From: Cyprinus carpio
Taxonomy: Eukaryota > Chordata > Actinopteri > Cypriniformes > Cyprinidae
Reading direction: 5' to 3'
Assembly: GCF_018340385.1 (NCBI RefSeq)
Contig: NC_056607.1
Location: 20,796,023 to 20,860,022 of the forward strand
Length of the DNA: 64,000 bases
The position numbers and the translations under genes are program-made. Within the stretch, counting starts at the first letter, position 1. Each line of letters starts with the position of its first letter. Shown here piece by piece: positions 39,470 through 53,300 of this stretch. The notes beneath the pieces are model-generated. The model was given only the letters and a program-made list of their open reading frames with translations, was not told the DNA's origin and made no database searches.

Positions 39470-42400
39470 GTTAATAGCATCACCAGTCAGATTTTTGCCT
39501 GTTTAAAGTGTCTAGAACTTCAGAGTGCATTCAGCCTCTGTATTAATGGCAGATTGTTCACAAAGCTTGGTGTACTAATATAGTCATGCTTTAGTTGCGC
39601 TTCGCTGATTCCCAGAAATGGCCTGCGTGGAAAACAAAAAAATATGAAAATTAACTTTTAACCGTTTGCAATCTCCAGTCTCGCCGCACCCAAGTGCCTC
39701 AGTGTTTCTCGAGGTACTCAACTGGAATTTGATGTCACACCTGCTTTCAATCAGGTTCCATGCTAGGGTAACTAGAATGCTTTCCTGGAAAAGTATAGCG
39801 AGCGAGCAACACTTCAGGATAAAAACACATTTTAAAATGCTGTTTTTGCTCTGTTTTGAACTAGCTATGGTAATTCCAGACACATTTGAGAGAACAAAAC
39901 AACTGGCATGAACTGTCACAGACAGACGAGGCTGACATTAGCTGTGATTCGGGAATACACTGGTCATCTTAAAATCCAGAATAAACATCTTTTAAATGTG
40001 TTTTTCAAGCTTCTGTTCTGGTAAGTGATTTTACCCCACACCCCCTGCTTACACCAGGACAGCCTCTGCCAGTGCTAATAGCTCCAAAAATAGTGTCATC
40101 CACAGACATCAGATGTTTATAGTGCCCTCGGCGTAGCTTTGTTCCCGTCTCACCTATAGCCCAGTCAGAATTTTATCGCTGCTAGGCTCAACAAACACCA
40201 CATTTCAACAGTTGATGGGTTTTGTTAGATCCGTGTGTCAACCTTGTTGGTGTTTGCTGAGGCATTGTGAACCAGTTTTTAAAGGACAAACATAATACTA
40301 ATGTTCCAATGTCATTCTTCACTTTTCAATATGGCTTAGTGGCATAATTAATTTGATGTGAATGGAAATGAGCCTATGAGGGACAGAAGAACAACATGTT
40401 CAATTGCCATTTGCAAAACATCCGGAAGCATTCATTTTCAATTTTATGCTGGTGATTTCATGCAAGTGAAAGCGACCATTGGCTATGTGCTTAAGTTTAT
40501 GCAAATGTACAGCAGCACTATATAGCAACTATAGTTCAGACAGAAGCTGTGTTTCTATACATGTATTTTTATGTGTATTTTGGGATATTGCATGAATAAA
40601 TGCTGAAAGAGTAAACTCTGAAAACTGTTAACTCCTTTTTAAAGAACTTAAAGTTGTACATATAGCTTTAGTTTGCTGCATTATCAGTATGAATAGAAAA
40701 AAAAGTCTTTGTTTCCACAACTTAATTTGAGTTGAGTTGTGGCAATGATTTCTTAATTTGTGCACACACTGTACATGTGGGTCGCTTTAATTTTTGTCTT
40801 GCTTTTCCAAAAAAAAAAAAATTCTCAACATTCTAAAAACAAAATAAATGTACTTGAGAATCAATATTGTGCAAGAGAATATATTTTTCCGAGAATGTAT
40901 CTTGAAATTTTTAATTGGGATGATTTTTGCAGTTCTTTTTAAATTTTTATTTATCAAAGTATGCTGGAAAAATATTAAATATTAAACAGCACAATGGATT
41001 CCAAGACTGATAATATTTTTGAAGGATCATGTGAAAATAAAGACTGGACTATTGTGTCATGGCTGATGAAAATTCAGCCTTTCATCACAGAAATAAATAA
41101 TATTTTAAAGTATATTAAAATAGAACAGCATTATTATAAATCAAAATAATATTTCAAAATATTGTTTTCTCTGTATTTTTGATCATGCAGCCTTGATGAG
41201 CATATGAGACTTATTTAAAAACACACACATTCATATACATATATGCTTTTATTAAAGAAGTCTCTACATATCAAGCTCGCAAACACGTGATTTTATTAGT
41301 TTTTTATAATATTTGAGATTTAAGTTTAGGCTTTGTGATACAGAGCAAGGCTTGATTTTCTCAAGCTGTGTCCTTGAAAACTCGAAGCCACGTCTATTTT
41401 TTCTAACAGATCATAAACAATGACTTCTTTAAGCATTTCACTGTGGAACGGATGTGGAGGCACCAAATCAATGTAACACCGTAGGGCACCAGTTCATGGA
41501 TCTATTCCTAGTAATCAGATATCTTCTGAGAGGAGTCGCCCTTGAATCCAGCAGTCTTGGAATTTTGATGCGGTTGATCAAATCTCTATTATGATATGTG
41601 GTCTTGATAAATCAGTTATGCATGTTATTTCACACGTTATTTTTGTGTATGTTTCTGTATGTCTTTTCCTTGATCGTGCAAAACAAGCATCATTCTTTCT
41701 CTCCTCCCCCAAAGAGATTTATACATTGTGTTCTGAGCAAATAATTCAGTGCAGTTCACTGTTCCCAGCCGAGTCTTTCTGTTTCCTCCTCGGTAACAGT
41801 TTCAAGGGCCTTGACCAATCATTTACAAACAGGAAAGGCAGACTGATAGTGAACACTTCCCCCGCACTCGTGCATTTTTGGTTTCTACCCTGTCCTCTAA
41901 GTGTGAAGCAAACAAAATATTCCCACATGTTTATTCCCACATTAAGACCAACAATTATGACTTATCCATCAAATCTTTACTATAAGAAAGCAACACAATT
42001 CATCAGGTAAACCTGTGACTGGTTGCAGAAACTGCTGAGACTAGTCTTAAAAGTTAGTTATCTATTTTTTTCTGCAACTCTTTTCATAACTTTTTAAAGT
42101 CAGTCACATTAAAAAAAAACATAGATTGCTCGAATTAGAATCTGAAATGTAAGACTGATTACCACTTGGTTAAACTAGCTTTTAAGACAGTCTTAATAAG
42201 GTGACTGTGTTGTGTATATGTCATTTCTGTTCTGCCAGCATCATTGAACATAATTGAAAAAACAATGGACCTTTTTCACAATTCTGGGTTTCTCATCAGC
42301 GGAAGTCATCATAGATGGGTTAACTTGAATGGGAGACTACCATAAATATATTTTTGCATTCCCATTTGCTCAAATAGCAAAATGGTGTTTTCATGACTTT

Positions 42401-42578
42401 CATAAAAAAGAAAAAAAAACTTGAAAAAGGCTTATAACAGCAGTCAGAAGAGAGAACGATGTCAAATTTACCATCCCTCCTATAGACTCTGCATTACAGA
42501 CACCCTTGAATTAGTGTTAACTAGTGTTTTTGGAATTAGATGCAAAGGTGATATAATACAAAGTGTTATAAATGTACA

Positions 42579-42644
<66 letters not shown>

Positions 42645-44799
42645 TATATATAGATATATAGATATATATAGATATATATATATATATAGATAGATAGATA
42701 TCTCTTTCGAGGATTTACAACGCTAATTACCATTAAATGCGCCATCACAGTCTTGTGAAAAGAGTCCATGATGGTTTCCAATCAACTTTCCCAAACACTC
42801 CCCCATGCACTGGCCAACCAAACAAATAGCCCTGCCCCAAACTCAGGCCATTGGTTTAGCCACTGTTGCTATGTCCGGCTGGTCGGAATTCTCAGACAAA
42901 GTGCAGAGTTTTGTCTGTGCTTTTCTCTGAAAATTAACACTTCAAAAACAAAAAATTCTTTATGGAATATAATTTCATTCATGCTACCCACATTTACAAT
43001 ATTTAGAGCATACTTTTTCAATTTACACTGGAAGTCAAAGGTCACCAAAAGTGTTTGGTTACTAGCATTCGTTAGACTTGTTTTCAGAGAATTATATTTT
43101 CTTGTACAGCACTGGACTTTTTTAAACTTTTAAGTATAAACACAAATATTCTTAATAGCTTATGCATTGTTGCTTTTCTCAAGTACTTGTCTCATTTTAA
43201 AGACTTGTAGGCTTTTGCAGTGGGAGGAAAAATAGGGCACATCACTTTTAAGACTGAATGGTGAAAAGTTTACAAAGGACCTAGATTCAAAGAAGGTTGT
43301 CCAAATGGACAAAGTGGGGGAAGTAACCTGGTGAATCAGTAAATCATGTATGCATGTTTTTTTTTTTTTTATATGAATTTTGTTTTTGTATTTGCAAAGA
43401 AAAATAATTTATGTTATTTTTTTTTTGGAAAAAAAAAAAAAAGATATCATATTGTTCCACTGAGACAGTGTGTGGTACCTGTCAGCAGAAGCAGCCTGTC
43501 AACCACATGCTTGCTTTAAATGTTTGTGGTTTCATTTAAAGGCCCAGTGGTGTCACTCATGTTGAATTTTAGATTTGTTTGCAACAGAAGGGAAATTCGT
43601 GCCTTCATCTGATTGGCTAAATGCTGTTTTGTTCTCTGCAGAAACATGCCTGGAGACAGGAGAGCCAATCAGACGGAGCGAGGGAGGGGCCGCTGCAACA
43701 TATGTTAAACCAAGCTGGTTTCCTGAACAACCACACAGCGCTAGTCCGGATGTCTCATGTCACACAGTACTCTGTGTGCTAGGCCAGCTGTGCCCTTTCC
43801 TCCCCTCTTGTCTTCTCCCCTTGTTTTGCGTTAAAGGTGACCCATAATTCCCATGAGTTTGGCCCTACTTGGGTTATTCCTCCAGAAGTCGTCAGCTGTG
43901 AGAATACACTTACTCACAGCAGAACGACCTCACGAGCCTCTACTGCTGTTAGTCAGCCAAATGTTAAGTCAATGCACAACAGCACACAAACAAACAACAG
44001 CATGGCTGCAACACTTTTGGTAGCAGCTAGAATTTGCTTTGCCGTAAGATTTGACCCTCTGTTCCCTGCTCCTGGTGCTTAGGTTTGTATAGTATGTCAC
44101 AATAGGGCTTTTATACCACTCAGCTTCTTGGCTTTCTTTTGTTTGGCACCGACTCCATGCTTTTTTTCCCTGTAGTTTGGCACCAGTGACCTCTCTCCAC
44201 CTGCTTCTTACTCTAAACCAGACTGTCAGGTCGGTCTGGTTATTAAGCCAAAGATAAGAACTCTGCAGGACTCACCACTAATTGTCTCTTCTCTCCTATG
44301 CAGGTGCCAAAAATTGTTACTCAGTTGTGGTGAACCAGCACTAAAATACAGACAACTCATCAGTCAACATTAACTCACTCTCATGTTGTTCCAAACCAGT
44401 ATGAATTTTATTTTTTATTTTTTTCACAAGGAAGACATTTTGAAGAAGTTATTTAACCCTGGAAAGAAAGTCATATACTAGTGAAAGGATAGGTTTGTGT
44501 GAGCAAAATGCTAGTATTTTAAACATTTTAAATTAAAAACGTCCAGCCAGGGAAGCGTTAAATCAAGCATGGACGCATGAAGCTGTGTAGAGCTTTTGTA
44601 GGAAGCAATGGTTTATACTTTACAAAAGTTAAAATTCATAACATTGTTCTCTCACACATACCACTTTCAGTACATGGATTATTTTTCTTAAAACCGTTGT
44701 TTATGTTCATCTGATGAAAAGAAGTCATAAATATGCGGGACGACATGAAGGTAAATAATGAGAGAATTTCTGGGCCAAAACCTAAAATTCAAGCTGCAC
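39470..44799. other. intergenic, no gene seen
   Basis: The stretch is AT-rich, with a compound (AAAT)n(TA)n(GATA)n microsatellite at 42579-42701 and a dispersed repeat at 40945-41225. A diverged MITE relative follows at about 44360-44770. Open frames of up to 139 codons (41591-42010) have no recognisable domain, and their codon context does not support a gene. Confidence 0.5.
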
Positions 44800-45310
44800 T
44801 CGGATGAAAAATAACTAAATGTTATTTAATAATCAAATGTTAGTTATTCAAGTTTTTATGTTTTCATAAAAGAATTATGTTTCTACTCCAATTTGTTATT
44901 GAAAAATAAACATTGAGCAGTGCCTTTTTTATTGATAGATTTATTCAAACATATAATAAACAGGTTAAGTAGAAATATAATGAATATTTAATACAGTGCA
45001 TATATTTGCTCCCTTCTAGAGCTATTTTTCTAGATGATTATCAAGTTTATTGAATGTCTTTCCTCAAGTAAATGCGATGTTATGTGTACAAGCTGTTTTA
45101 CTGGCGATCTAAACACTGCATTTAAACGCTGATTGAGCGATTACACGAGACATTATACATTTCAGAAAGTTGTTCTGCTTCTTTCAGCATACCTTCTGAT
45201 GTTCATTCATGTTTAGTTCATGCTGTGACTAGTAGTAAAGATCAACAGATGATCGGTTCGTTACAGCAATCTGTCACTTAATATTAAAGAGCTAAAAAAC
45301 GATGTTCATC
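44800..45310 (+). mobile_element. third copy of the hAT-like repeat, with both inner parts contiguous
   Basis: Sequence matching the end of the left half (GATTTATTCAAACATATAAT) runs directly into sequence matching the right half (TTTCAGCATACCTTCTGATG). This shows that the two halves seen at 26.1-26.6 kb and 32.0-32.5 kb are normally adjacent. Confidence 0.5.
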
Positions 45311-46810
45311 CAACACTAGTGTCCACATGTTTACCTGTTGTTGTTTATCTTGTGCATGAAATAGACACTGACATTGTTGTTGCGTCGCATCGTGCCGCAC
45401 CATGCTGCAACAACCCAAGGCTGTCTACACTGGAACTAGGTGTGTCACCACATGATGCAACAGTGGTGTAATCGGATTAACTTTGATTTGCTAAATGGGG
45501 AAAACCCCATAACCCTTACACAACAATCCACATGAGCAGGTTTGTGTGAGATTGAAGGGGAATCAAAAGATCACGGATGTTTGGGAGCAAAATTAAGAAT
45601 TTGAGATGCAAAGGTACCATTGTTTTGTTGGACTGTATGTTTTTAGTCAGGATAGGAACTCCTTGTGCATTTACCTTTAGATCGGCCCCACAGCTTCTGT
45701 TATCATCTGCACGGACGGAACGTAGCCCTTGTTTTTTTGTAAGATGAGACGCTCTTACAAGGTAAGGAGACCATCAAAACATTCCTTCATCTCAAAAACA
45801 TGATGATTTCCTTCACAGGTGAGGACCAATGTGGGGTACTGGATTTCTGAATGACACATTGGATGGCAGCAAAAAAATCCACACCAAGTCTGTGTTTTCA
45901 AACCTCTGTTACTCAGGCCTCAGGACTAACAGGCCTTTCATGGAAACGTTGGTTTGCTAATAGAAAGATCAGCTATGGTGAACTTACTCTAGTTCTCAAT
46001 GATGTTTGTCTCAGATGTTTCTTGTAAAATTCTATATTAAAACAAATTAGGCAACTTTTGATGTACAATAATGGTACAGAACTCAATATTTTATTGATCC
46101 TAATGTATAGCTGAACAATTACTAAGCCAGTGATAACATGAGTTCAACTGGAGTCATATTCATAAACAACAAAAACCTTGGTCTATACAGGGTAGTTTGA
46201 GACCTCACTCAGAGCAGTACCTGACAGAAATCACATCTTCAACCGTAGGAAGAGATGTTCTCGATTATTATGTGCCCATCCTCTTCGGCTGCCGTGCCCA
46301 CGCTTTGTGTAAAATTATTTTGCTCAGGGCTGGCTGTGAGTGAAGGAGGTACAGTCTTGTTTTGGTTAGCAGCTTTCAGACGCCAAACGCTCTCTGGTAG
46401 TTAAAGATGCAGGCATGCTATTTGACCTACATAGACAGCCAAACAGAGGTCTGTAAAATCTCATTGTATGGCCAGGACAGGGGAGATAACTTGTTTACAA
46501 AGCACTTTGAAAAGAGAACAAGCGTGTATTCAATGCTCAAATCTACATGCAAGGGTTTCTGAGGAAAAAAAGCAGGCTTATGCTTTGATGGTTTCATTTA
46601 AAAGCAGGCCAATTTTTTTATGAAGGTCGCACTGAAACTGAAACTTTCCTGTGTTTTATACAGAGACCTGCACATGATGTGCAAAAAAAATAAAAAATAA
46701 AAAAATTCACTAAATCACTAAACCCCAACACTAAACCCAAATCTCTGAAACAAATTCTCACTAGCTTAAACCAATTTGTCGAATGAAGCACTCTTTCTAT
46801 TAAACCTTAA

Positions 46811-48080
46811 AGGAGCCATGTGTAATGTCTGGCAAAAAAATCAAGTCATACTCCACATTCCATACCAGATGGGGGCAGTATGCCTTGTGAATTGGTGAAT
46901 TGGTCTACTCTAGAGTAACAAACGAGAAACGGCGTAGTCTCTATGCTCCGCCCCTACCTTCACAACAACCCTAGAGCCATAGCCGAAGCCTAAGAGGACG
47001 TTTTGCCTCCAGAGGAACGTTGGGTGATGTCAAGTGATTTTGAAACATGACATCTTCAAGCTACTCCCCTTCACCAGTGAATATGTTCATATTCGTTTTG
47101 TTCATATTACATTTTGAATTGTATATACACATTATTTGAATTAAATTAATTTGACAGACAGCATTCTGTCAACATCATTGGTCAACATCAGACAGCTGAT
47201 GTTGACCAAGCTAGCGCCAACCAACGTAACCAGAGCTGCCAACTCTCAAGCATTCACCGTGAGACACACGCAATTGACTCTTTTCACACGCTTTCAAAAA
47301 CTTGACCGCTCTGAATATAGTGAGTGAGTGTGCGCGCGCGGCCGGGTGCTCTCTCTCTCTCTCGGGTTCATTATCATCGAAGACATTTCAAGCTTCTTAG
47401 GTAATGTTACATTTTAGCATCAGCTTGGTAGAGACGGGCTTTGGTAGATAACAGGTGAAAACCGGATCGGATCTGTGGGTAAGTTATAGCTAGCTTACTA
47501 TCAAACGCAGCTACGGTTAGCCATCGCTAACATTAGCACGTTTATCGAACAGCCTTCGATACATTTCTATGTTATAACTTCCCGAAAAAAATACGCAAAC
47601 ATATAAAACAAACTTCTAGCGAAATACTAACAGCATCTTACTTACCAATCCAAAAGAAATGTTGCAAGTTCGGAGTCGAAGCTCATTTCTTTCAAGTCCA
47701 TCAGTTGTCTCCAGCGATGGAAAGCAGTGCCGATGTTTACTCTGTTTCGGCTCCTTTTCTTATCGGATTTGATTTGTGATTCCGAGCGCGGTTGCTTGAC
47801 ATCAGCTTCAAGTACGCCCACAAGCCGTGCGAGTTATTCGTGCATTGCAGGTTGGCTGGTGGTTATGTTGCCCGCATACCGCCTCCCATGGCCGAAACTG
47901 GTATTACGACACCTGTCGGGCCGTGGCTAGTAATGCTAATGCTAATTAAGGTTGATATCTCTGCAGCACTATAACTTGACATTTTTTAAATGACATCATC
48001 GCCCTTATTTCTTCTCATTCTTTTGATGCGTGTGGGTCATTTTTTGGATATTTTTACCTCAATTTTTACACATGGCACCT
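46811..48080. mobile_element. 1.27-kb TTAA-flanked non-autonomous DNA transposon
   Basis: The termini AGGAGCCATGTGTAA and, inverted, AGGTGCCATGTGTAA match at 14 of 15 positions and are flanked by TTAA at 46807-46810 and 48081-48084. The interior has a CpG-rich part (about 47320-47950) with GCGCGCGCGGCCGGG and a CT run but no transposase. The flanks on both sides (CTAAACCCCAACACTAAACC; CTAAACACATTCTC) look like one older repeat into which it inserted. Confidence 0.75.
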
Positions 48081-49355
48081 TTAAACACGTTCAGGCAGTT
48101 GGAGTCTATTTGCAAATCTCATGCACTCTTTTTGCAAATCTCTAAACACATTCTCATTCACTTAAACACTTAACACACTGTGATGCATTTGTGCTGCAAA
48201 ATGCTAAAAACAAGCGGCAAAATTATATACAATGTTGGAAACCGTAGCTAAATGAACCAGTGAACTGGCAGTAAGAGAATAAAGAGCCATATCCAGTATC
48301 AGGAGATACGTGAGGCTCTACAGGACAAGTCTGTCATTAGCTCAGAAGAACAGACATAGTGAACATGTCATCCTGATATCATAATCCCTTCAATATCAGG
48401 TTCAGTGGAGTTTTACGCGGCCTTCTGTAGTAATTTCATCATCCACTAGAGCCGTAATGAACAGTAAGTACTTTAAAACAGAATACACAACAAATGTTGT
48501 ATTAAGTGAAGGATGAATCAGTGTGCTGCTCATTAACTGACTGTCAGGCAAAGTCGTCAGTGCCAGGGAATTATTTAACCGCTGAACGGTCACCGAGTTT
48601 ACAGTCGCTTCCAGAATATACTCTGACCTACATATACACTCTCTGTCTGTTTTCTTTCTTTCTGTCCTTCAATCTTACAGTCCTGACCATCATAGCTTCA
48701 GAGCCGGTCACAAACATCTTTTTCTTCCAGTCTTCATTCCTTTCTTCCTTATCAAATCTGCAGTCTTGTCAACATTTTAAATCTTATTGACAGTCACCAC
48801 ATGAGTGTTTATGTCTGGTTGCTCCCCTGGGCACTGGTTGTTTACTTGTACATAAAGAGTGACGTCAGTAAGGCAGGGAGCTCTGCTTGTCTCCTGAGAA
48901 AAGAAAACCTCATTATTCCCAAACCTCCCTGTTTATCTAGCGGCGCTCTTATCGTGCTCCTGCCGAGTGGGAGGGTGCCTTTTGGTTTAGTGTGCATCAC
49001 ACCCTACCAATTATGACCCAAATTGTTCTCTTTTCTAAAAGTGTCATTTTTTTGAGTGGGGCTTTGCGGATAATGATGACTGTTTGGAAAGTTTAAATAG
49101 GGAAGAGCTGACCAGAAACAAGTCTTACTGATGTCAGTATGCACATGACTCATTTAATACTTCACAGTTCAGCATTTTGGAAACAAAATGACCACGTGAA
49201 AGCTCAGAAGAAGCAACTGTTTTTAACCAAAGGTGTTCAGTGTTCGTTGTCCTCAACACCCTTTCAGGATTACCACCATGTGTGGAAATGGCAACTCCTC
49301 CTAATGGCCAAAGGTGGAACAGCATATCCTTATGGCATCCAACTTGTGCTCTTAA

Positions 49356-49509
49356 AGGGACAGTTTACCCAAACATGTCGTTCCTATGGCCTTTTTCCTG
49401 TGGAACATAAAAGTTTTTTAAATAACAGTTTTTGTCCTTACAGATGGGGTCCAAAACAACTTGAGGGTCAGTAAATTACAGAATTTGCATTTTTGAGTGA
49501 ACTATCCAT
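49356..49509. mobile_element. TTAA-flanked MITE, short member (154 bp)
   Basis: TTAA at 49352-49355 and 49510-49513 bounds ends AGGGACAGTTTACCCAAACA and TTTTTGAGTGAACTATCCAT. Confidence 0.7.
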
Positions 49510-49901
49510 TTAAGGATATGTATTACAGATTATATAGATATGTATTATGTATTACAGAGTGCAATTGGTCACAGTTACAACCTGAAGACACTTTTCTAAA
49601 GCATGAGAGCCAAAGGGCAGTGCAAACATCTCTGACAGTTTAAACAAATATTTCATACAGTAGTTCTGTGATCATTTGAACATTTCTATGGTTCCCATTT
49701 ACTCCAGTAGAAACATCCATGATAGTTTTTCTATGACTGTCCAAAGGAAGTCAAAAATTATTGAGCGATTGATTATGTTGGTTGAAAGAGAGAAAGATGT
49801 CAATTTGCAATATTAAAAACTCCCAAACAGCAGTGTTAACAATTTTTTTTTAAATTTAATGCCAAGGTTAAAAAAAAAAATGTATAAATGTACATTAAAT
49901 G

Positions 49902-50320
49902 TGTCTTAAGTCGCTGGGGTATATTTGTAGCAATAGCCAAAAAAACATTGTATGGGTCAAAATTCTCGATTTTTTTTTTTTTGGCCAAAAATCATTAGGA
50001 TATTAAGTAAAGATCATATTCCATGAAGATATTTTGTACATTTCCTGCCGTAAATATATCAAAACTTATTTTTTGATTAGTAATATGCATTGCTAAGAAC
50101 TTCATTTGGACAACTTTAAAGGCGATTTTCTCAATATTTAGATTTTTTTGCACCCTCAGATTCCAGATTTTCAAAATGTTGTATTTCAGCCAAATACTGT
50201 CCAATCCTAAAAAAAAAACATACATCAATGGAAAGCTTATTTATTCAGCTTTCAGCTGATTTATAAATATCAATTTTAAAAAATTGCCCCTTACGACTGG
50301 TTTTGTGGTCCAGGGTCACA
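49902..50320 (-). repeat. dispersed repeat with TGTGACCCTGGACCACAAAA end (copy 2)
   Basis: This is the reverse-orientation partner of 15570-15880, ending GTTTTGTGGTCCAGGGTCACA. It keeps an extra inner part (CTTAAGTCGCTGGGGTATAT) that copy 1 lacks. Confidence 0.65.
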
Positions 50321-53300
50321 AATAAAAAAGAATATATGTATATATCACAAATCTTTAAGTTTATATATTTTAAGATTAACGATTAGCGATGCTCATGTTC
50401 ATAGTCGTTTAGAACCACATGTGAACCAAACTTCAAGTATGCTGGAATACTGCCTATAATGATTTACTAAAGGGAAACAGTGGTTGTTTCTTAGAGGACT
50501 GTGGTTTGCAGAAGTTTGGCCGTGATTTTTGTGAGCAAAAGAGAGGGAGAATCAATTTTGGAGAACATCCTGTAAGGCAATTGTGCAATTGCACTGCAAA
50601 AACGGCAAACACATGTTTTGTCTATTCTCTCTCAATTCACCAGAGAAAGATACGTACGAAACTTTCTTTTCACCCAAGGTAAATACATTCCTTCTCAGCC
50701 CCTCCATACATTCCTCACAATATTTACCATAGCTTCACAGCTCTGAGACCTGGACACGAGCCAGAAGCAGAGGAGGAACATGTGGCCACGTGCTGTGCAG
50801 CCTTATGGGGGAAGTAACATGTATGTGCTTTTGACGCATTTAACATTTATGTCATATGCATGCAGGAATATATCAACAACACTTTTCTAAATTCCTGACC
50901 TTTGCCCCTTTTCTTGATTCCTGTTTGTGCCAAAATCCAAGTGCAGAACGTTGCATGCAAATGGTGCATTTTACATTGTTTTTATCCCTTATGAACAGCG
51001 AATTTGTATTGATACTGATAACATAAATGTTTTGGCTCACGACTAATCGCCTCCTAGTACCACATCAGAGGGAAAAATCTGACTTAATCTATTTGGCAAT
51101 GAGTTAATGCTTTGATTCAGCATAATTTTCGGGAAACGGACAAAGCTCAGTGCTGTCCAACGAGAACAAAGCAAACAGGCAGCTGGAAATGCAATAACAA
51201 CTCAGCCTTTAGATGCTCCCAGAACCTCCAAATGTGTTTGAGTTGAAGCGCAAACCAAAACAAGTCATACACAGCCATAAACAAGGTCAAGAAATGTGTT
51301 ATTTTTCATCTATGTGAATGACAGGATATTTTTGGAGATTCCTGGGCTGTAAGAGTAACCTCTTGATCTGCCGATAAAGTTTCCTTGGTTTCCATGAAGT
51401 CCCCAGGCTTCATAGCAAACTGATCTGTCCGTGTGAAGTCAACAAGGGTCTCACACCATGCACACCCTTGAACGTCATGTCTCCATGTAAGGAAGCTTCT
51501 TTAAGGACAGATAGACTCAAATATCACTGCTGCTTTGTTTGTGCAATGTAATGTACTGACTCCTTTTTCATTTCCAATGTTTTCTTTTGCTCTCTGTAGG
51601 TGTATTTGCCATTTAGGTGATAATTCACTTGAAAAACACATTTGCCAATAAAAGAATTTAATTTATATCAAATATACTATATCAATTTTCTTAACGTTTT
51701 ATCTTTCAGGCAGATTTCAGGTAGAAATCTTCCTAGTGTCGTTACACCCGTTAAGATGGATTGTACTTTTATTCCAAACACATATTTTTCAGATCTATTT
51801 CAGGAGATTGGCCTATACTCTTTTTGCTTTAAAACTTGTTTAACTTCTAAACCTCTAATCTGAGTCTCGGGTCTAGATTTTTCTGTAGATATCTTTTATC
51901 AAATTGCTATGTAATCCAGTCACACATCAGCAGTGTTGGGAAAGTTATTTTGGAAATGTAAGCGGTTACAGACTTCAATTTCAATTACTTTAAAGTAATG
52001 TAACTGATTACATTTGATTACTTTTTGAGTACTTTTCCAGTTAATGTTTTCAACTGGTAATCATTTTCAAGCTTTTAAACCAGGCAGGGTTAACCTTACA
52101 GTAGTACTCAGAACTAAACTCAAGATTCTAATCATTTAATTTCAAAGCACAGCCACTACAAAATCAGACTTTAGCACCTTTTTTTACTTTGAGGTCATTC
52201 TGATTTTGGATTTTTTCATTTCCAGCACAGAAATGCATTTTTATCTCTTGCCATGGTGGCAGCTTTCAGACAGCTTGTTGCATAAAGCTTTCAGCGGCAA
52301 TGTGGATTGATGTAATTGGTGCACTGCAAATCAGAATAGCATTGCTTTACTAAATGGCCTTTACAGTTTTTTTAACTGCTTACACACAATCTTTACTTAT
52401 TACACAATTTCTGAAACCTGCCACTCAAACACCAGAACCACACACCAAATCTGCGAAACCATACACTAATTCTCGGCCTTTGATTCAGTTTTTCAATTTC
52501 ATAAAGCACTTCTTGCAAAACACTAGACACAATTCTCTATGTAACACACAGAAATCTAACAGGGATTAATATTATGGCAAAGGTGTTTACAAATGTTTGC
52601 CTTTGAGATGTGTTTGTGATATTTTGAATGCAGCGCTTCATTTTGCAAGAGATATGAGGCATGTCAAATCTAAGTTATGTTAAAAAATTTTTTTTTTTTA
52701 AAACAGGTTGCGCCTATATTTCCATCATCTTCTTGTTTGACTCATTTTAAAAGAGTTTCCTGAAGAAAGAAACAAAGAGAGGTTAAATAAGCAGGTGAAT
52801 CAGCAGTGCAGGGGATGAAACTACACAAACAAACACACACAGGTGTACTGATACAACACTATCTGATGTATAATAGGCTCGAAACAGCCTCGTGTGCTTT
52901 TGTTAGCCATGAGCTCAAAGGTCTTTAAATTATCATAAAAGAAAAACTAAAAAACCTTTGTGACGTGCCTCTTTTTATTGTGCAGGTTCTTAATGATAAA
53001 TGATTGTACTGTGTCACACACAAAATCACCATGTGCAATGTTTCCACGATCAGATGTTCCTGATATAGTGCCATGTTTAAATAATAAAAACTCCTCATGT
53101 CTTCCAATACAAAAGGTGTGTTAATGGCAATCATATAAGAATACAGTTCCACAATGCTGTTTATAGACAAATGCCCTTCAGCAAATACTGTTCTTTCCTA
53201 AGTGCATCTTTTGTTTGTCTGTCATTCCAGGCAAAACCACTACATAAGAGTATATTTGTGTTTAAACAGAGCCTTCAGTATCATCGATCTAAAACATATA

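Noticed and set aside
41591..42010. 139-codon open frame in the gene desert
   Set aside because: It has no recognisable domain, no splice partner and an AT-rich, repeat-like context; chance open frame.
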